Below, piece by piece: positions 33,220-42,709 of a stretch of 64,000 nucleotides of DNA. This stretch comes from Clostridium sp. 26_21 (GTDB lineage: Bacteria; Bacillota; Clostridia; TANB77; CAG-508). Position numbers and translations under genes: made by a program. The stretch's first letter is position 1, and each line of letters begins with the position of its first letter. The stretch covers positions 1 through 64,000 of the forward strand of contig MNRO01000022.1 of the NCBI GenBank assembly GCA_001915995.1, read 5' to 3'. The notes under the pieces are model-generated. The model did not search any database. It was not told the origin of the DNA and was given only the letters and a program-made list of their open reading frames with translations.

Positions 33220-34260
33220 ATGAAGAAAAAAGGAAAAATGTTTAGAAATGCATTAATATTTATAATATTAATAGTATTAACATTTTATATATTATTAAAA
33301 GATCAAAATCCAATAGAAATATTAAATATAATATTTTCAGCTAGACTAGAATTTGTATTTATGGGTATTTTATGTATGTTTATATATATAATACTTGAAG
33401 CCCAAAACATAGGAAGAACATTAAAAAAGTTAAACGAAAAATCAACATTTATTAAAAATATAAAATATGCATTAATTGGATTTTTCTTTAGTTCAGTAAC
33501 TCCGGCTGCAAGTGGAGGACAACCAATGCAAATATATTATATGTACAAAGATGGAATATCTGTATCTAATTCTACATTAGCATTATTGTTGAATTTAACA
33601 AGTATGCAAATATCAACAATAAGTATAGCATTAGTTAGTTTAATATTTAATTATAAATATTTAAATAAATTGCTCATAATATTATTCATTATTGGAATTT
33701 TATTAAATTCAAGTGCATTAATATTACTTTTAATAGGTGTGTTTTCAAAAAGATTATCACAATGGTTAATAAAAGTAGCTATTAAAATTTTAGAATTTTT
33801 TAAAGTAAAAAATCTTGATGCCAAAAAAGAAAAATTTGAAACAGAATTAATGAAATATCAAGAAGGAGCTAGGTATGTAAAGAAAAATAAAATACTAATG
33901 GTAAAAATATTAATAACTACTCTAGTTCAATTTTTAGTATATTATAGTGTAACATATTGGACATACAGAGCATTAGGTTTTTCAGAAAATAATATATTAA
34001 AAATGATTTCAATACAATCTATTTTATATGCAACAGTTTCAGGAATACCATCACCAGGTGCTGTTGGTGTAACAGAAGGAGCATTTACAGAAATATTTAG
34101 AAATATATATCCTGCAAATGTTATGAGTAGTGCAGTATTATTGAATAGAGGCATTAACTTTTATTTATTAGTAATTGTAAGTGGAATAATAACAATAATA
34201 AATCATTTAAATAGTGAAAAGGAAGATGTAAAAGAGGAAGAGGATGGAAGAATTAGTTGA
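33220..34260 (+). CDS. UPF0104 / lysylphosphatidylglycerol synthetase-type membrane protein, 346 aa
   Basis: A multi-pass membrane protein (seven to eight helices) of the UPF0104 family, which includes the flippase-like domain of MprF and AglD-type proteins. Family marks are FFFSSVTPAASGGQPMQIYYM near residue 90 (SxTPaxxGG) and SGIPSPGAVGVTEGAFTEIF near 270. There is no C-terminal aminoacyl-transferase domain, so it is not a full MprF; lipid or lipid-linked sugar flipping is the usual suggestion. Its last 17 bases overlap the next glycosyltransferase, which supports a glycan role. Confidence 0.82.
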   Translation: MKKKGKMFRNALIFIILIVLTFYILLKDQNPIEILNIIFSARLEFVFMGILCMFIYIILEAQNIGRTLKKLNEKSTFIKNIKYALIGFFFSSVTPAASGGQPMQIYYMYKDGISVSNSTLALLLNLTSMQISTISIALVSLIFNYKYLNKLLIILFIIGILLNSSALILLLIGVFSKRLSQWLIKVAIKILEFFKVKNLDAKKEKFETELMKYQEGARYVKKNKILMVKILITTLVQFLVYYSVTYWTYRALGFSENNILKMISIQSILYATVSGIPSPGAVGVTEGAFTEIFRNIYPANVMSSAVLLNRGINFYLLVIVSGIITIINHLNSEKEDVKEEEDGRIS

Positions 34261-35233
34261 TATATTAGTAACAACATATAATACAAATGAAAAGTACTTG
34301 GAAAAGCAAATAGATAGTATATTAAAGCAAACATATAAAAATATAAGAATATATATCAGTGATGATTGTTCAACAGAACAAAAGATAAAAGATATATTAA
34401 AAAAATATCAAGAATTAGATAATAGGATAAAGTTGTTTCTACAACCAAAAAATTTGGGATATAATAAGAATTTTGAATTTTTATTACAACAATCAAAAGC
34501 AGATTATATAATGTTTTCAGATCATGATGATGTTTGGCATAAAGATAAAGTAGAAAAAAGTTTAAAAAAATTAAAAGAAGAAAATGTTGATATGGTATAT
34601 TGTAATTGTAGACAAATAGATGAAGATGGATTAGTAATACAAGATGATTATTTTAAGTATAAAAATGTACCATTAATAAAAGGAAAAAGCAATTTGGCAA
34701 TTTCAAGATGTGTAGGGATAGGCTGTTCACAGATAATAACCAAATCTGTAAGAGATAAAATGATACCATTTAAAAAAAGCGTAATAGCACATGATTGGTT
34801 AGCAGCATTTATTGCAAATGAAGGAAAAGGAATGTGTTATATAAGAGAAACACTTTTTGACTATAGATTACATAATACAAATGTTTTTGGTGGAAGAAGT
34901 TTTTCTCAAAATGTTTCAAGATGGAAAAAGAAAAATGGAAGTGATTACAATTCATTTTTGAAATATAGAGAAGATGCCATAAACAGAGCATATTTAGGTG
35001 GAGTTAGAATGTGTGCAGACTATGTGAATAATGCAAAAGATAAAAAATTTATTGAAAAAAATATTAATTATTATGAAACTATTTTAAAACACAAATGTAT
35101 CTATTATATGAATACTTATTTTGAAATATTAGCAGGAAAGAATCAATTAAAAAAGATGATTAAAGAAATATTATTATTTCATTTTCCTATTATAGCATAT
35201 ATAGCCTTCAAAAGAGTAAAAGTAGTAAATTAA
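34244..35233 (+). CDS. Family 2 glycosyltransferase, 329 aa
   Basis: A cytoplasmic inverting glycosyltransferase of GT-A fold. DILVTTYNTNEKYLEKQIDS at the N-terminus, the nucleotide-sugar site SDDCS near 40, and the metal motif SDHDDVW near 91-97. The C-terminal part fits the rhamnosyltransferase-like subgroup. It resembles the enzyme at 41735-42709 closely (shared layout NLGY, KNFEFLL), suggesting duplication within the region. The sugar and acceptor are unknown. It overlaps the preceding gene by 17 bases. Confidence 0.9.
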   Translation: MEELVDILVTTYNTNEKYLEKQIDSILKQTYKNIRIYISDDCSTEQKIKDILKKYQELDNRIKLFLQPKNLGYNKNFEFLLQQSKADYIMFSDHDDVWHKDKVEKSLKKLKEENVDMVYCNCRQIDEDGLVIQDDYFKYKNVPLIKGKSNLAISRCVGIGCSQIITKSVRDKMIPFKKSVIAHDWLAAFIANEGKGMCYIRETLFDYRLHNTNVFGGRSFSQNVSRWKKKNGSDYNSFLKYREDAINRAYLGGVRMCADYVNNAKDKKFIEKNINYYETILKHKCIYYMNTYFEILAGKNQLKKMIKEILLFHFPIIAYIAFKRVKVVN

Positions 35234-35247
35234 AAGGAGAGATTCAA

Positions 35248-37815
35248 ATGAAAACTAAAATAGTACCAATTTTATTAATTTTATTTATAATTATACTAAC
35301 TTGTGGAATAAAAATATCATATGCTCAAACTAAAGAGACAGTGGAAGTAAAAGCAAAAATGTATATAGATAACCCAGAAAATAAAGATACGCAAATTACT
35401 AGTAAGTACAAAATTGATGGTTGGGTAATGTCAAATGATAATAAAATTCAAATAAAAATATTTGTAGACAATAATGAACAAAAAGTAGAAAATTTAAAAA
35501 GAGTAGAAAGACCTGATGTAATAAAAGCAATAAAAGGATATGGAACACAGAAAGAAAATCCAAAGCCAGGATTTGAATTTTATTTAAATACCAATAACAT
35601 AAAAGATGGTAAACATATTCTAAAAATTCAAATATTATCAAATGATAATAAATTATTAGTAGAAGAAAACAAAAACATAGTTATAAAAAAATATAATGCA
35701 CAAACATATATTGATTATCCTACCAATGACAAAGTAATTAAAAATATGACTGTTGAAGGTTGGGTAATGACAGATGATGAAAAATCAGAAATAAAAGCAT
35801 ATATAGATGGAAAAGAGCAAACAATCCAAAATCTTGAAAGAATAGAAAGAAAAGATGTAATAGAAGCAATAAAAGGGTATTCAGCAGAAGGCATAAATAA
35901 ATTACCAGGATATAAATGTAATATAGAATTAGGAAAAATCTCAAAAGGAAAACATGAAATTGTTACAAAAATTGTATCAAGAGAAGGAATAATTTTAGCA
36001 GAGCATAATCAAAAATTCATATTAGAAGATGAAAAAGCAAGAATGTATATAGATTATCCTGACACAAATGAAAGAAAGATAACAGCAAAAACTAAAATAG
36101 AAGGCTGGTTTAAATCAAATGACAAAAGTGCAAAATTAAAGGTATATATTGATAATAAAGAAATAGAAAATCAGGAATATATAAGAGTAAAAAGACCAGA
36201 TGTATTAAAAGCAATAACAGAGTGTGGAACAGAAAAAGAAAATCCAAAGCCAGGATTTGAACTTTATTTAAATTCGAATGATATAAAAGATGGAAAACAT
36301 ACATTAAAAATAGAAATAATATCTAGTAATGGAAAGAAATTAGCAGAAGAAACTAAAAAAATAAATTATGAAAGATATATTGCAACATCATATATAGATT
36401 CTCCAGAACCTAATCAAAACATAAAAAATAACTTGAAAATAAGAGGATGGTTAATGTGTACTGAAAAAAATACAGGAGTAAAAATTTATATTGATGATAA
36501 AGAATTAACAGATGTGAAGATAGAAAGAGAAGATAGACCAGATGTATTAAAAGCAATAAATGGATATGGAACAGAAAAAGAAAATCCACAACCAGGTTTT
36601 AAATCTGAAATTAATATATCAAATTTAAAAGATGGAGAACATACATTAAAAATAGTAATAACTGTTGGAGAAAAAATATCTAAATATATTCAAACACAAA
36701 AGTTTTATTTGAAAAAATATAATACTCAAATGTATTGGGATGAGCCAGATTATACTGAAACAAAAGCAAATGAGATTACAATTAGAGGTTGGGTAATGTC
36801 AGAACTTGCAGATAAAGAAATAATTGTAAAATTTGATGATAAAAAAATAGATAATATTACATTAGAAAAAAGAAATGATGTAATAAAAGCAATAAAAGGA
36901 AGTGGAACAGTAAAAGAAAATCCAAATCCGGGATTTAAAGCAAAATTAAATGTAAAATCATATACAAAAGGAAATCATACAATAAAAGTTCAAGTTTTGT
37001 CAAAAAATAATAATGAAATAATAGAAGAATATAAAAAAGAAATTCTTTTAGGAGAAAAGATAGAAAGAAAAATAATAAAATATGGTTATAGTGGTGCATA
37101 TTTAAGAGGTGTAAGTAATGAAACAGAATTAATATGTTATAAATTTGGATATGGACCAAATGTATTATTTGCAACATTTTGTGTACATGGTTTTGAAGAT
37201 TCTTGGGATAGAGATGGTGGAGTATTAGTAGATACAGCAAATGCATTTTATGAAAGACTAATAAAAGATGCTGATCAAGAATTAGCTTCAAAATGGACTA
37301 TATACTTATTTCCAGAAGTAAATCCAGATGGAAGAAAATTAGGAACAAGTAATATGGGACCAGGAAGAAGAACATTATATAGTAAAGCAGATAAAGGAAT
37401 TGATATAAACAGATGCTGGCAAACAGGAAGTGAATATCAAAGGTTTACAGATAGTAGAAGATATAATGGAACAGAAGGATTTCAAGCATATGAAGCAGAA
37501 TATTTAAGAGATTTCATGTTAACACATAAATCAACAAAAGGTCAAAATGTTGTAATAGATTTACATGGATGGGAAGATCAACTAATAGGTGATGAATCAA
37601 TTTGTAAATATTATAAAGAACAATATCCTTCTTGTAGAACTACAGGATATGGAAGATATGGAGAACAATATTTGATATCATGGGCAAGATTAAACTTAAA
37701 CGCTAAAGTTGCACTAGTAGAATTACCATATGCAACAGGTTATGTGCAAGTAAATAAAATGGGATTAATGCAAAAATATATTAATGCTACTTTAAATTAT
37801 TTGAAAGGTATATAA
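35248..37815 (+). CDS. Secreted M14-family zinc carboxypeptidase with five tandem repeats, 855 aa
   Basis: A signal peptide (residues 1-26, ending ISYAQ) is followed by five repeats of about 115 residues (36-149, 150-262, 263-376, 377-489, 490-605). Each contains YID.P, a GW(V/L)M motif, RPDV(I/L)KAI.GYGT and NP.PGF. The C-terminal 250 residues are an M14 metallopeptidase: zinc ligands in HGFED near 647 and DLHGW near 771, substrate residues in DINRCW, and the catalytic Glu in VELP near 824. M14 enzymes of this kind trim peptides, including peptidoglycan stems. The repeats probably bind the cell wall or a glycan; the target is unknown. Downstream of a glycosyltransferase, same strand, 14-base gap. 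Confidence 0.88.
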   Translation: MKTKIVPILLILFIIILTCGIKISYAQTKETVEVKAKMYIDNPENKDTQITSKYKIDGWVMSNDNKIQIKIFVDNNEQKVENLKRVERPDVIKAIKGYGTQKENPKPGFEFYLNTNNIKDGKHILKIQILSNDNKLLVEENKNIVIKKYNAQTYIDYPTNDKVIKNMTVEGWVMTDDEKSEIKAYIDGKEQTIQNLERIERKDVIEAIKGYSAEGINKLPGYKCNIELGKISKGKHEIVTKIVSREGIILAEHNQKFILEDEKARMYIDYPDTNERKITAKTKIEGWFKSNDKSAKLKVYIDNKEIENQEYIRVKRPDVLKAITECGTEKENPKPGFELYLNSNDIKDGKHTLKIEIISSNGKKLAEETKKINYERYIATSYIDSPEPNQNIKNNLKIRGWLMCTEKNTGVKIYIDDKELTDVKIEREDRPDVLKAINGYGTEKENPQPGFKSEINISNLKDGEHTLKIVITVGEKISKYIQTQKFYLKKYNTQMYWDEPDYTETKANEITIRGWVMSELADKEIIVKFDDKKIDNITLEKRNDVIKAIKGSGTVKENPNPGFKAKLNVKSYTKGNHTIKVQVLSKNNNEIIEEYKKEILLGEKIERKIIKYGYSGAYLRGVSNETELICYKFGYGPNVLFATFCVHGFEDSWDRDGGVLVDTANAFYERLIKDADQELASKWTIYLFPEVNPDGRKLGTSNMGPGRRTLYSKADKGIDINRCWQTGSEYQRFTDSRRYNGTEGFQAYEAEYLRDFMLTHKSTKGQNVVIDLHGWEDQLIGDESICKYYKEQYPSCRTTGYGRYGEQYLISWARLNLNAKVALVELPYATGYVQVNKMGLMQKYINATLNYLKGI

Positions 37816-37817
37816 TT

Positions 37818-38543
37818 ATGAAAAAGAAAATAATAATAATATCTATTTTACTAATTATAGTAGTTGGAATTATAATTGGGGTATTTGCAAGAAAAAAGAA
37901 GAATAATAAAGATATCATTAATTATGATGAATTAAAGCAAAATTCAGAAATGTATAATGAAAGTGCAACATTGGAAGATTTAAAAAAAGAATATGGGGCA
38001 ACAGGTGATGAAAATCTATATGATATTGAAACAGAATATGATGGAAGAAAAGTTTTAGCAATAAAGGCTTCAGAAAATTTTAAAGTTGCATTTGCAGGAT
38101 TAGTAGAAAATAGAAAAATAACATTAGATGAAGCAACAAAAATATTTGATGATGAATATCCTACAAATAATGGAATTTGGGTGGAAGAAAAGAGTAGAGA
38201 GAAGATTTTAAATTATTTAAATAATAATCTAAATTCAAAATATGAAATTGATAAAAATGGATATTTAACAATATCATCCAAAAAAAATAGTGATTATGAT
38301 AATAAAATAGAAAAAATAATAAATAGTAATAAACAATATATAATAGGAATTAATAGCAAAAAATATTATATTGATGCAATATCTGGTGAAATTTTAGATA
38401 ATCCATTTGAAGAATTTGATAAATATCAAACATATGCATATTGTCAAGATGATGATAAAATAGTAATTTGTATTACAGAAAATACAAGTAAAAAATTAAG
38501 TAATAAAGAAATTTTTGATAGTGTTGTAAGTTTGATGGAATAG
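37818..38543 (+). CDS. Membrane-anchored protein of unknown function, 241 aa
   Basis: One N-terminal membrane helix (residues 4-24) flanked by lysines, then a soluble extracytoplasmic part. I see no known catalytic motif. The middle (about 55-130) has ENLYDIETEYDGRKVLAIKA, resembling the small repeat domains found near secreted peptidases and inhibitors (PepSY-like), but this is weak. It starts three bases after the M14 peptidase gene and is followed by a terminator, so it may be a partner of the peptidase. Confidence 0.7.
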   Translation: MKKKIIIISILLIIVVGIIIGVFARKKKNNKDIINYDELKQNSEMYNESATLEDLKKEYGATGDENLYDIETEYDGRKVLAIKASENFKVAFAGLVENRKITLDEATKIFDDEYPTNNGIWVEEKSREKILNYLNNNLNSKYEIDKNGYLTISSKKNSDYDNKIEKIINSNKQYIIGINSKKYYIDAISGEILDNPFEEFDKYQTYAYCQDDDKIVICITENTSKKLSNKEIFDSVVSLME

Positions 38544-38547
38544 TAAA

Positions 38548-38588
38548 AAATAGGCAATCTTTTAAGAAGAAGGATTGTCTATTTTTTC
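38548..38588 (+). terminator. Terminator after the peptidase operon
   Basis: AAATAGGCAATC (38548-38559) pairs with GATTGTCTATTT (38573-38584), one G-T pair, followed by a run of T. Confidence 0.85.
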
Positions 38589-38617
38589 TTGACAATAGTA
38601 TCAATTTAATATAGAAT
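38589..38617 (+). promoter_or_regulatory. Promoter of the ABC exporter / glycan operon
   Basis: A perfect TTGACA (38589-38594) directly after the terminator T-run, a 17-base spacer and TAGAAT (38612-38617). Confidence 0.7.
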
Positions 38618-38666
38618 ATACCGAGAAAAAGCAATTATATAATAGGCGAAAGGAATGATACAATAA

Positions 38667-39458
38667 GTGGAATTTTTTAAAGATATAATAAAAAATAAAA
38701 AATTAATAATGCAATTAGGAAAAAACGATTTTAAAAATAGATTTGCAAATACAAGTTTAGGAGCAATATGGGGATTTTTACAACCATTCATATTTATGTT
38801 GACATATGCAATAGTATTTCAATTCATATTAAAAGCAGGAAGTGGAGGGGATTATCCATATGCAGTATGGTTTTTCCCTGGAATGACAATGTGGCAATGG
38901 ATAAATGATTCAATAATGTCAGCAAGTAATTCAATAAGAACATATAGTTACTTAGTAAAAAAAGTTGTATTTCCAGTAAATATAATACCAGTAATATCAA
39001 TAGTTGCCTCAAGTTTTGTTGGGCTATTTTTAATAGTAATAGCAACAGTAATTTGTATTATATATGGATATATGCCAAATGTATTATTATTAATATATGC
39101 AATAATAGCAGTTTATGCTTTTACAATAGCATTTACAAGATTTACATCAGCAATAACAACAGTAGTGCCAGACTTTTCTAATTTGTTAGGAATAGCAATG
39201 CAATTATTTTTCTGGTTTACTCCAATTGTATGGAATTTAGGAATGCTTGCAGATAAACCAATACTTTTAAAAATAATGAAATGTACGCCATTTACATATT
39301 TAATAACAACATTTAGACAAGTATTTATAGATGAAAATATTGTTTTTGCTGGTAATGGAATTTATACAATAATATTTTGGATAGTAACAATAATTTTATT
39401 TATATGGGGAAATTCAATATTTAAAAGAACAAGAAAAGACTTTGCAGATGTATTATAA
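38667..39458 (+). CDS. Polysaccharide ABC exporter, permease (Wzm/TagG type), 263 aa
   Basis: An ABC-2 type permease with six membrane helices that exports an undecaprenyl-linked glycan. The N-terminal KNDFKNRFANTSLGAIWGFL amphipathic segment and the later VPDFSNLLGIAMQLFFWFTPIVW near 165 are characteristic. It starts with GTG 38667 after GAAAGGAATG. The ATPase partner lies at 40430, separated by a metallo-beta-lactamase-fold gene. Confidence 0.9.
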   Translation: MEFFKDIIKNKKLIMQLGKNDFKNRFANTSLGAIWGFLQPFIFMLTYAIVFQFILKAGSGGDYPYAVWFFPGMTMWQWINDSIMSASNSIRTYSYLVKKVVFPVNIIPVISIVASSFVGLFLIVIATVICIIYGYMPNVLLLIYAIIAVYAFTIAFTRFTSAITTVVPDFSNLLGIAMQLFFWFTPIVWNLGMLADKPILLKIMKCTPFTYLITTFRQVFIDENIVFAGNGIYTIIFWIVTIILFIWGNSIFKRTRKDFADVL

Positions 39459-39492
39459 AATTCTTTAACTTAAGGAAGGAATTAAACTAAAT

Positions 39493-40404
39493 ATGGAAAA
39501 AAAGAAACAAAATATATCTAAAATAATTCAAATTACTATAATACTTTTAATTATTTTAGGAATAGGAACTGTAATAGTTAAACAAGTAATAACTCCAAAT
39601 GTAAGGTTAACACAATTGCAAGACAATAGTAGTAGGCAAATGATGGGATATATAATGAAAACATCAACAGGAAAAGTAATTGTAATAGATGGTGGATTAA
39701 ATGAAGATGAGCCAAATTTAGTAAAACATATACAAGAATTAGGAAATAAAGTTGATATATGGTTTATTACACATCCACATGAAGACCATGCAAGTGCAAT
39801 TATAAAAGTAATTGAAGAAACAGATATTCCAATAGAAAAAATATATTATACAATGAATGATATTGAATGGTATAAAGAATATGAGTCCAAAAGAGCAGAA
39901 GAAGCAGAAAAATTTTGTAATGCACTACAAAATGAAAGAGTTAAAGGAAAAACTGAAGAAGTAACTTTAAATCAAATAATAAATATTGATTTTATAAAAT
40001 GCGAAATTTTAGGAGTAAAAAATCCAGAAATAACAAATAATGGTTTTAATAATTCAAGTATGGTAATAAAAATGAATTTACCAAAATCATCAATATTATT
40101 TTTAGGTGATACAGGTGAAGAAAGTGGAGATAAATTGTTAAATACACAAAAAGATAAATTAAAATCAGATATTGTACAAGTAGCACATCATGGACAAAGT
40201 GGAGCAAAAGAAAGTTTATATAAAGAAATAAATCCAAGAATCTGTTTATGGCCAACACCAGAATGGCTTTGGAACAATGATAGTGGTGGAGGAAAAGGTT
40301 CTGGACCATGGACAACATTAGAAACAAGACAATGGATGGAAAACTTAGGAGTTAAAATTCATGTAATAGAAAAAGATGGGGATACCACAATAAAAGTAGA
40401 ATAA
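39493..40404 (+). CDS. Membrane-anchored metallo-beta-lactamase-fold hydrolase (ComEC-like domain), 303 aa
   Basis: One N-terminal membrane helix (residues about 9-30), then an extracytoplasmic metallo-beta-lactamase fold. The metal motif is THPHEDHASAI near residue 95; LFLGDTGEESG near 203 and VAHHGQSGAKES near 230 supply further ligands. It resembles the hydrolase domain of ComEC and the stand-alone ComEC-like proteins. The substrate is unknown; its place between exporter permease and ATPase genes suggests a phosphodiester or lipid-linked glycan. Confidence 0.8.
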   Translation: MEKKKQNISKIIQITIILLIILGIGTVIVKQVITPNVRLTQLQDNSSRQMMGYIMKTSTGKVIVIDGGLNEDEPNLVKHIQELGNKVDIWFITHPHEDHASAIIKVIEETDIPIEKIYYTMNDIEWYKEYESKRAEEAEKFCNALQNERVKGKTEEVTLNQIINIDFIKCEILGVKNPEITNNGFNNSSMVIKMNLPKSSILFLGDTGEESGDKLLNTQKDKLKSDIVQVAHHGQSGAKESLYKEINPRICLWPTPEWLWNNDSGGGKGSGPWTTLETRQWMENLGVKIHVIEKDGDTTIKVE

Positions 40405-40429
40405 TTCTTACAATGAAAGGATGAAAAAA

Positions 40430-41722
40430 GTGGAAAAAGAACAACAAGAAACAGTAATAGATATAAAAAATCTAATTAAAGAATATAAAATGTACCCAAC
40501 AAAAAAAGATAGATTAGTAGAAACAATTTTTCCAAATATAAAAAGACATAGTACCTTTAAGGCAATGGATAATTTAAATCTAGAAGTAAAAAAAGGAGAA
40601 ATACTAGGAATATTAGGTAAAAATGGTGCAGGTAAATCAACATTATTAAAAATGGTAACAGGTGTAGTAGTTCCAACATCAGGAGAAATAAATGTAAATG
40701 GAAAAATAAGTTCATTACTTGAACTAGGAACAGCATTTAATATGGAACTTACAGGACTTGAAAATATATATCAACATGGACAAGTAATGGGATTATCAAA
40801 AGAAGAAATTGAAGCAACAAAACAAGATATAATTGATTTTGCTGATATAGGAGATCATTTATATCAACCAGTAAAAACATATTCATCAGGTATGTTTGCA
40901 AGACTTGCTTTCGCATGTGCAATAAATGTTGATCCAGAAATATTAATAGTTGATGAAGTATTGTCAGTTGGAGATATGGCATTCCAATTAAAATGTTTTA
41001 AGAAATTCCAACAATTTAAAGAAAAAGGAAAAACGATTTTGTTTGTAACACATAGTATTGCAGATGTGTTAAAAAATTGTACTAGAACAATAATATTACA
41101 AAATGGTAAAAAAACATTTGATGGTGGAGTAAAAGAAGGTGTAGAATTATATAAAAAGATTATAACAGGAAATGCTCCAACAGAAAATAAAACAGAAGAG
41201 AAAAAATTTGTAAAAGGAAAAGAAGAAAAAACATGGAAATCACATTTTAATGAAAATCCAAATGTAATAGAATATGGCAATTTAAAAGCAGAAGTAATAG
41301 ATTATGGAATTTTTGATGAAAACAATAAATATTTATCATTTATAGATAATGAAAAAACAGTTGTATTAAAATCTAAAATAAAATTTAATGAAGAAATAGA
41401 TAACCCAATATTTACAATGACAATAAAAGACTTTAATGGCTTAGAAGTTGCAGGAACAAATACAATGATTGAAAAAATTTATCCAGGAAAATTTCAAAAA
41501 GGAGAAATTGCAGAAGTAGAATTTAAGCAAAAATTGCCAATTGCCCCAAATAAATATACATTATCATTTAGTTGTACACATATAAATGCAAATGGAGAAC
41601 TAGAAGTACTTAATAGAAAATATGAAGCTTTATTAATAGAAATAATATCAAGTAAAGATAATGTAGGACTTGTAAAATTAGATACAAAAATAAATATAAA
41701 AAGAGTTCAAAAAGAGCAGTAA
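40430..41722 (+). CDS. Polysaccharide ABC exporter, ATPase with C-terminal glycan-binding domain (Wzt type), 430 aa
   Basis: It energises export with the permease at 38667. Walker A is GKNGAGKSTLL near residue 65, the signature is YSSGMFARLAFA near 150, and Walker B is EILIVDEVLSVGD near 170. After a charged linker (about 250-285), residues 290-430 form a beta-sandwich Wzt_C-type domain, which in known systems reads the end of the finished glycan. GTG 40430 is preferred over ATG 40421 because the AAAGG site touches that ATG; the GTG is nine bases away. Confidence 0.9.
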   Translation: MEKEQQETVIDIKNLIKEYKMYPTKKDRLVETIFPNIKRHSTFKAMDNLNLEVKKGEILGILGKNGAGKSTLLKMVTGVVVPTSGEINVNGKISSLLELGTAFNMELTGLENIYQHGQVMGLSKEEIEATKQDIIDFADIGDHLYQPVKTYSSGMFARLAFACAINVDPEILIVDEVLSVGDMAFQLKCFKKFQQFKEKGKTILFVTHSIADVLKNCTRTIILQNGKKTFDGGVKEGVELYKKIITGNAPTENKTEEKKFVKGKEEKTWKSHFNENPNVIEYGNLKAEVIDYGIFDENNKYLSFIDNEKTVVLKSKIKFNEEIDNPIFTMTIKDFNGLEVAGTNTMIEKIYPGKFQKGEIAEVEFKQKLPIAPNKYTLSFSCTHINANGELEVLNRKYEALLIEIISSKDNVGLVKLDTKINIKRVQKEQ

Positions 41723-41734
41723 AAGAGGTAATAT

Positions 41735-42709
41735 ATGGATGAGAAAATAGATATTTTAATGGCAACATATAATGGCGAAAAGTATCTAGAAGAGCAAATT
41801 GAAAGCATATTAAAACAAACATATTCAAATTTTAGATTAATTATTTCTGATGATTGCTCAACAGATGGAACAGGTGAGATTTTAAAAAAGTATTCTCAAA
41901 AAGATAATAGAATAGAGATATATTTTCAAGAGAAAAATTTAGGATATATAAAAAATTTTGAATTTTTACTAAATAAAGTAGAAAACAAAATATATATGTT
42001 ATCAGATCAAGATGACTATTGGCTTCCAGAAAAAGTAGAAAAAACATATAAAAAACTAAAAGAAGCAAAAGCAGATTTAGTTTTTACAGATTTAATTGTT
42101 GTCAATGAAAAAGAAGAAATAATAAATAAATCATTTAATAAATTAATGAATTTAGACAAAAAAATTAATAAAACAAAAAATACAAAAGAATTAGTTTATT
42201 TATATAATTGTATTACAGGATGTACAATTATGTCAAAAAAGGATTTTATAAAAGATATTGTACCAATACCAACTGAATCAAAACATGTATTACATGATCA
42301 TTGGATATCATTAGTAGTTTCAATGAAAGGAAAAGTAGAATATCTTCCAGAAGGACTGATAAAATATAGACAACATGGAAATAATCAAATAGGAGCTAAA
42401 CATAAAATAAGTAAAGAAAATTCTTTAGAAGAAATAAGAAAACATTTTATAAATGTCAAATTAGGAGTTTTCGGAACATATGTAAAAAATCCTGATATCT
42501 TTCCAGAACAAATAAGAAAGAAAAATGAAATTTCATATAAATATTACGAAATGTTACAACAAAAAAATAATATTAATTTTAAAGGATGGAATATATTTCA
42601 TAGTTTATATAAAAATGAAAACTTTAAATATTATATAGAAAACTTTTTAATATTAAATATTCCATGTATTGTTAGATTGGTATTAAATAAAAATAAAAAG
42701 GGAGAATAA
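41735..42709 (+). CDS. Family 2 glycosyltransferase, 324 aa
   Basis: A GT-A fold transferase. DILMATYNGEKYLEEQIESI at the start, SDDCSTDGTGEIL near 40, and the metal motif SDQDDYWLPEK near 92. It belongs to the same subgroup as the gene at 34244-35233. The last base of its stop codon is adjacent to the next ATG (TAA then ATG), so the two are coupled. The sugar is unknown. Confidence 0.9.
   Translation: MDEKIDILMATYNGEKYLEEQIESILKQTYSNFRLIISDDCSTDGTGEILKKYSQKDNRIEIYFQEKNLGYIKNFEFLLNKVENKIYMLSDQDDYWLPEKVEKTYKKLKEAKADLVFTDLIVVNEKEEIINKSFNKLMNLDKKINKTKNTKELVYLYNCITGCTIMSKKDFIKDIVPIPTESKHVLHDHWISLVVSMKGKVEYLPEGLIKYRQHGNNQIGAKHKISKENSLEEIRKHFINVKLGVFGTYVKNPDIFPEQIRKKNEISYKYYEMLQQKNNINFKGWNIFHSLYKNENFKYYIENFLILNIPCIVRLVLNKNKKGE

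Noticed and set aside
33220..34260. Annotation as MprF lysyl-phosphatidylglycerol synthase
   Set aside because: Only the membrane flippase-like part is present; the C-terminal aminoacyl-transferase domain is missing.
35248..37815. The regular repeats as a CRISPR or other DNA repeat array
   Set aside because: The repeats are protein-level, about 345 bases long and imperfect at DNA level within an open coding frame. No CRISPR array is seen anywhere in the window.
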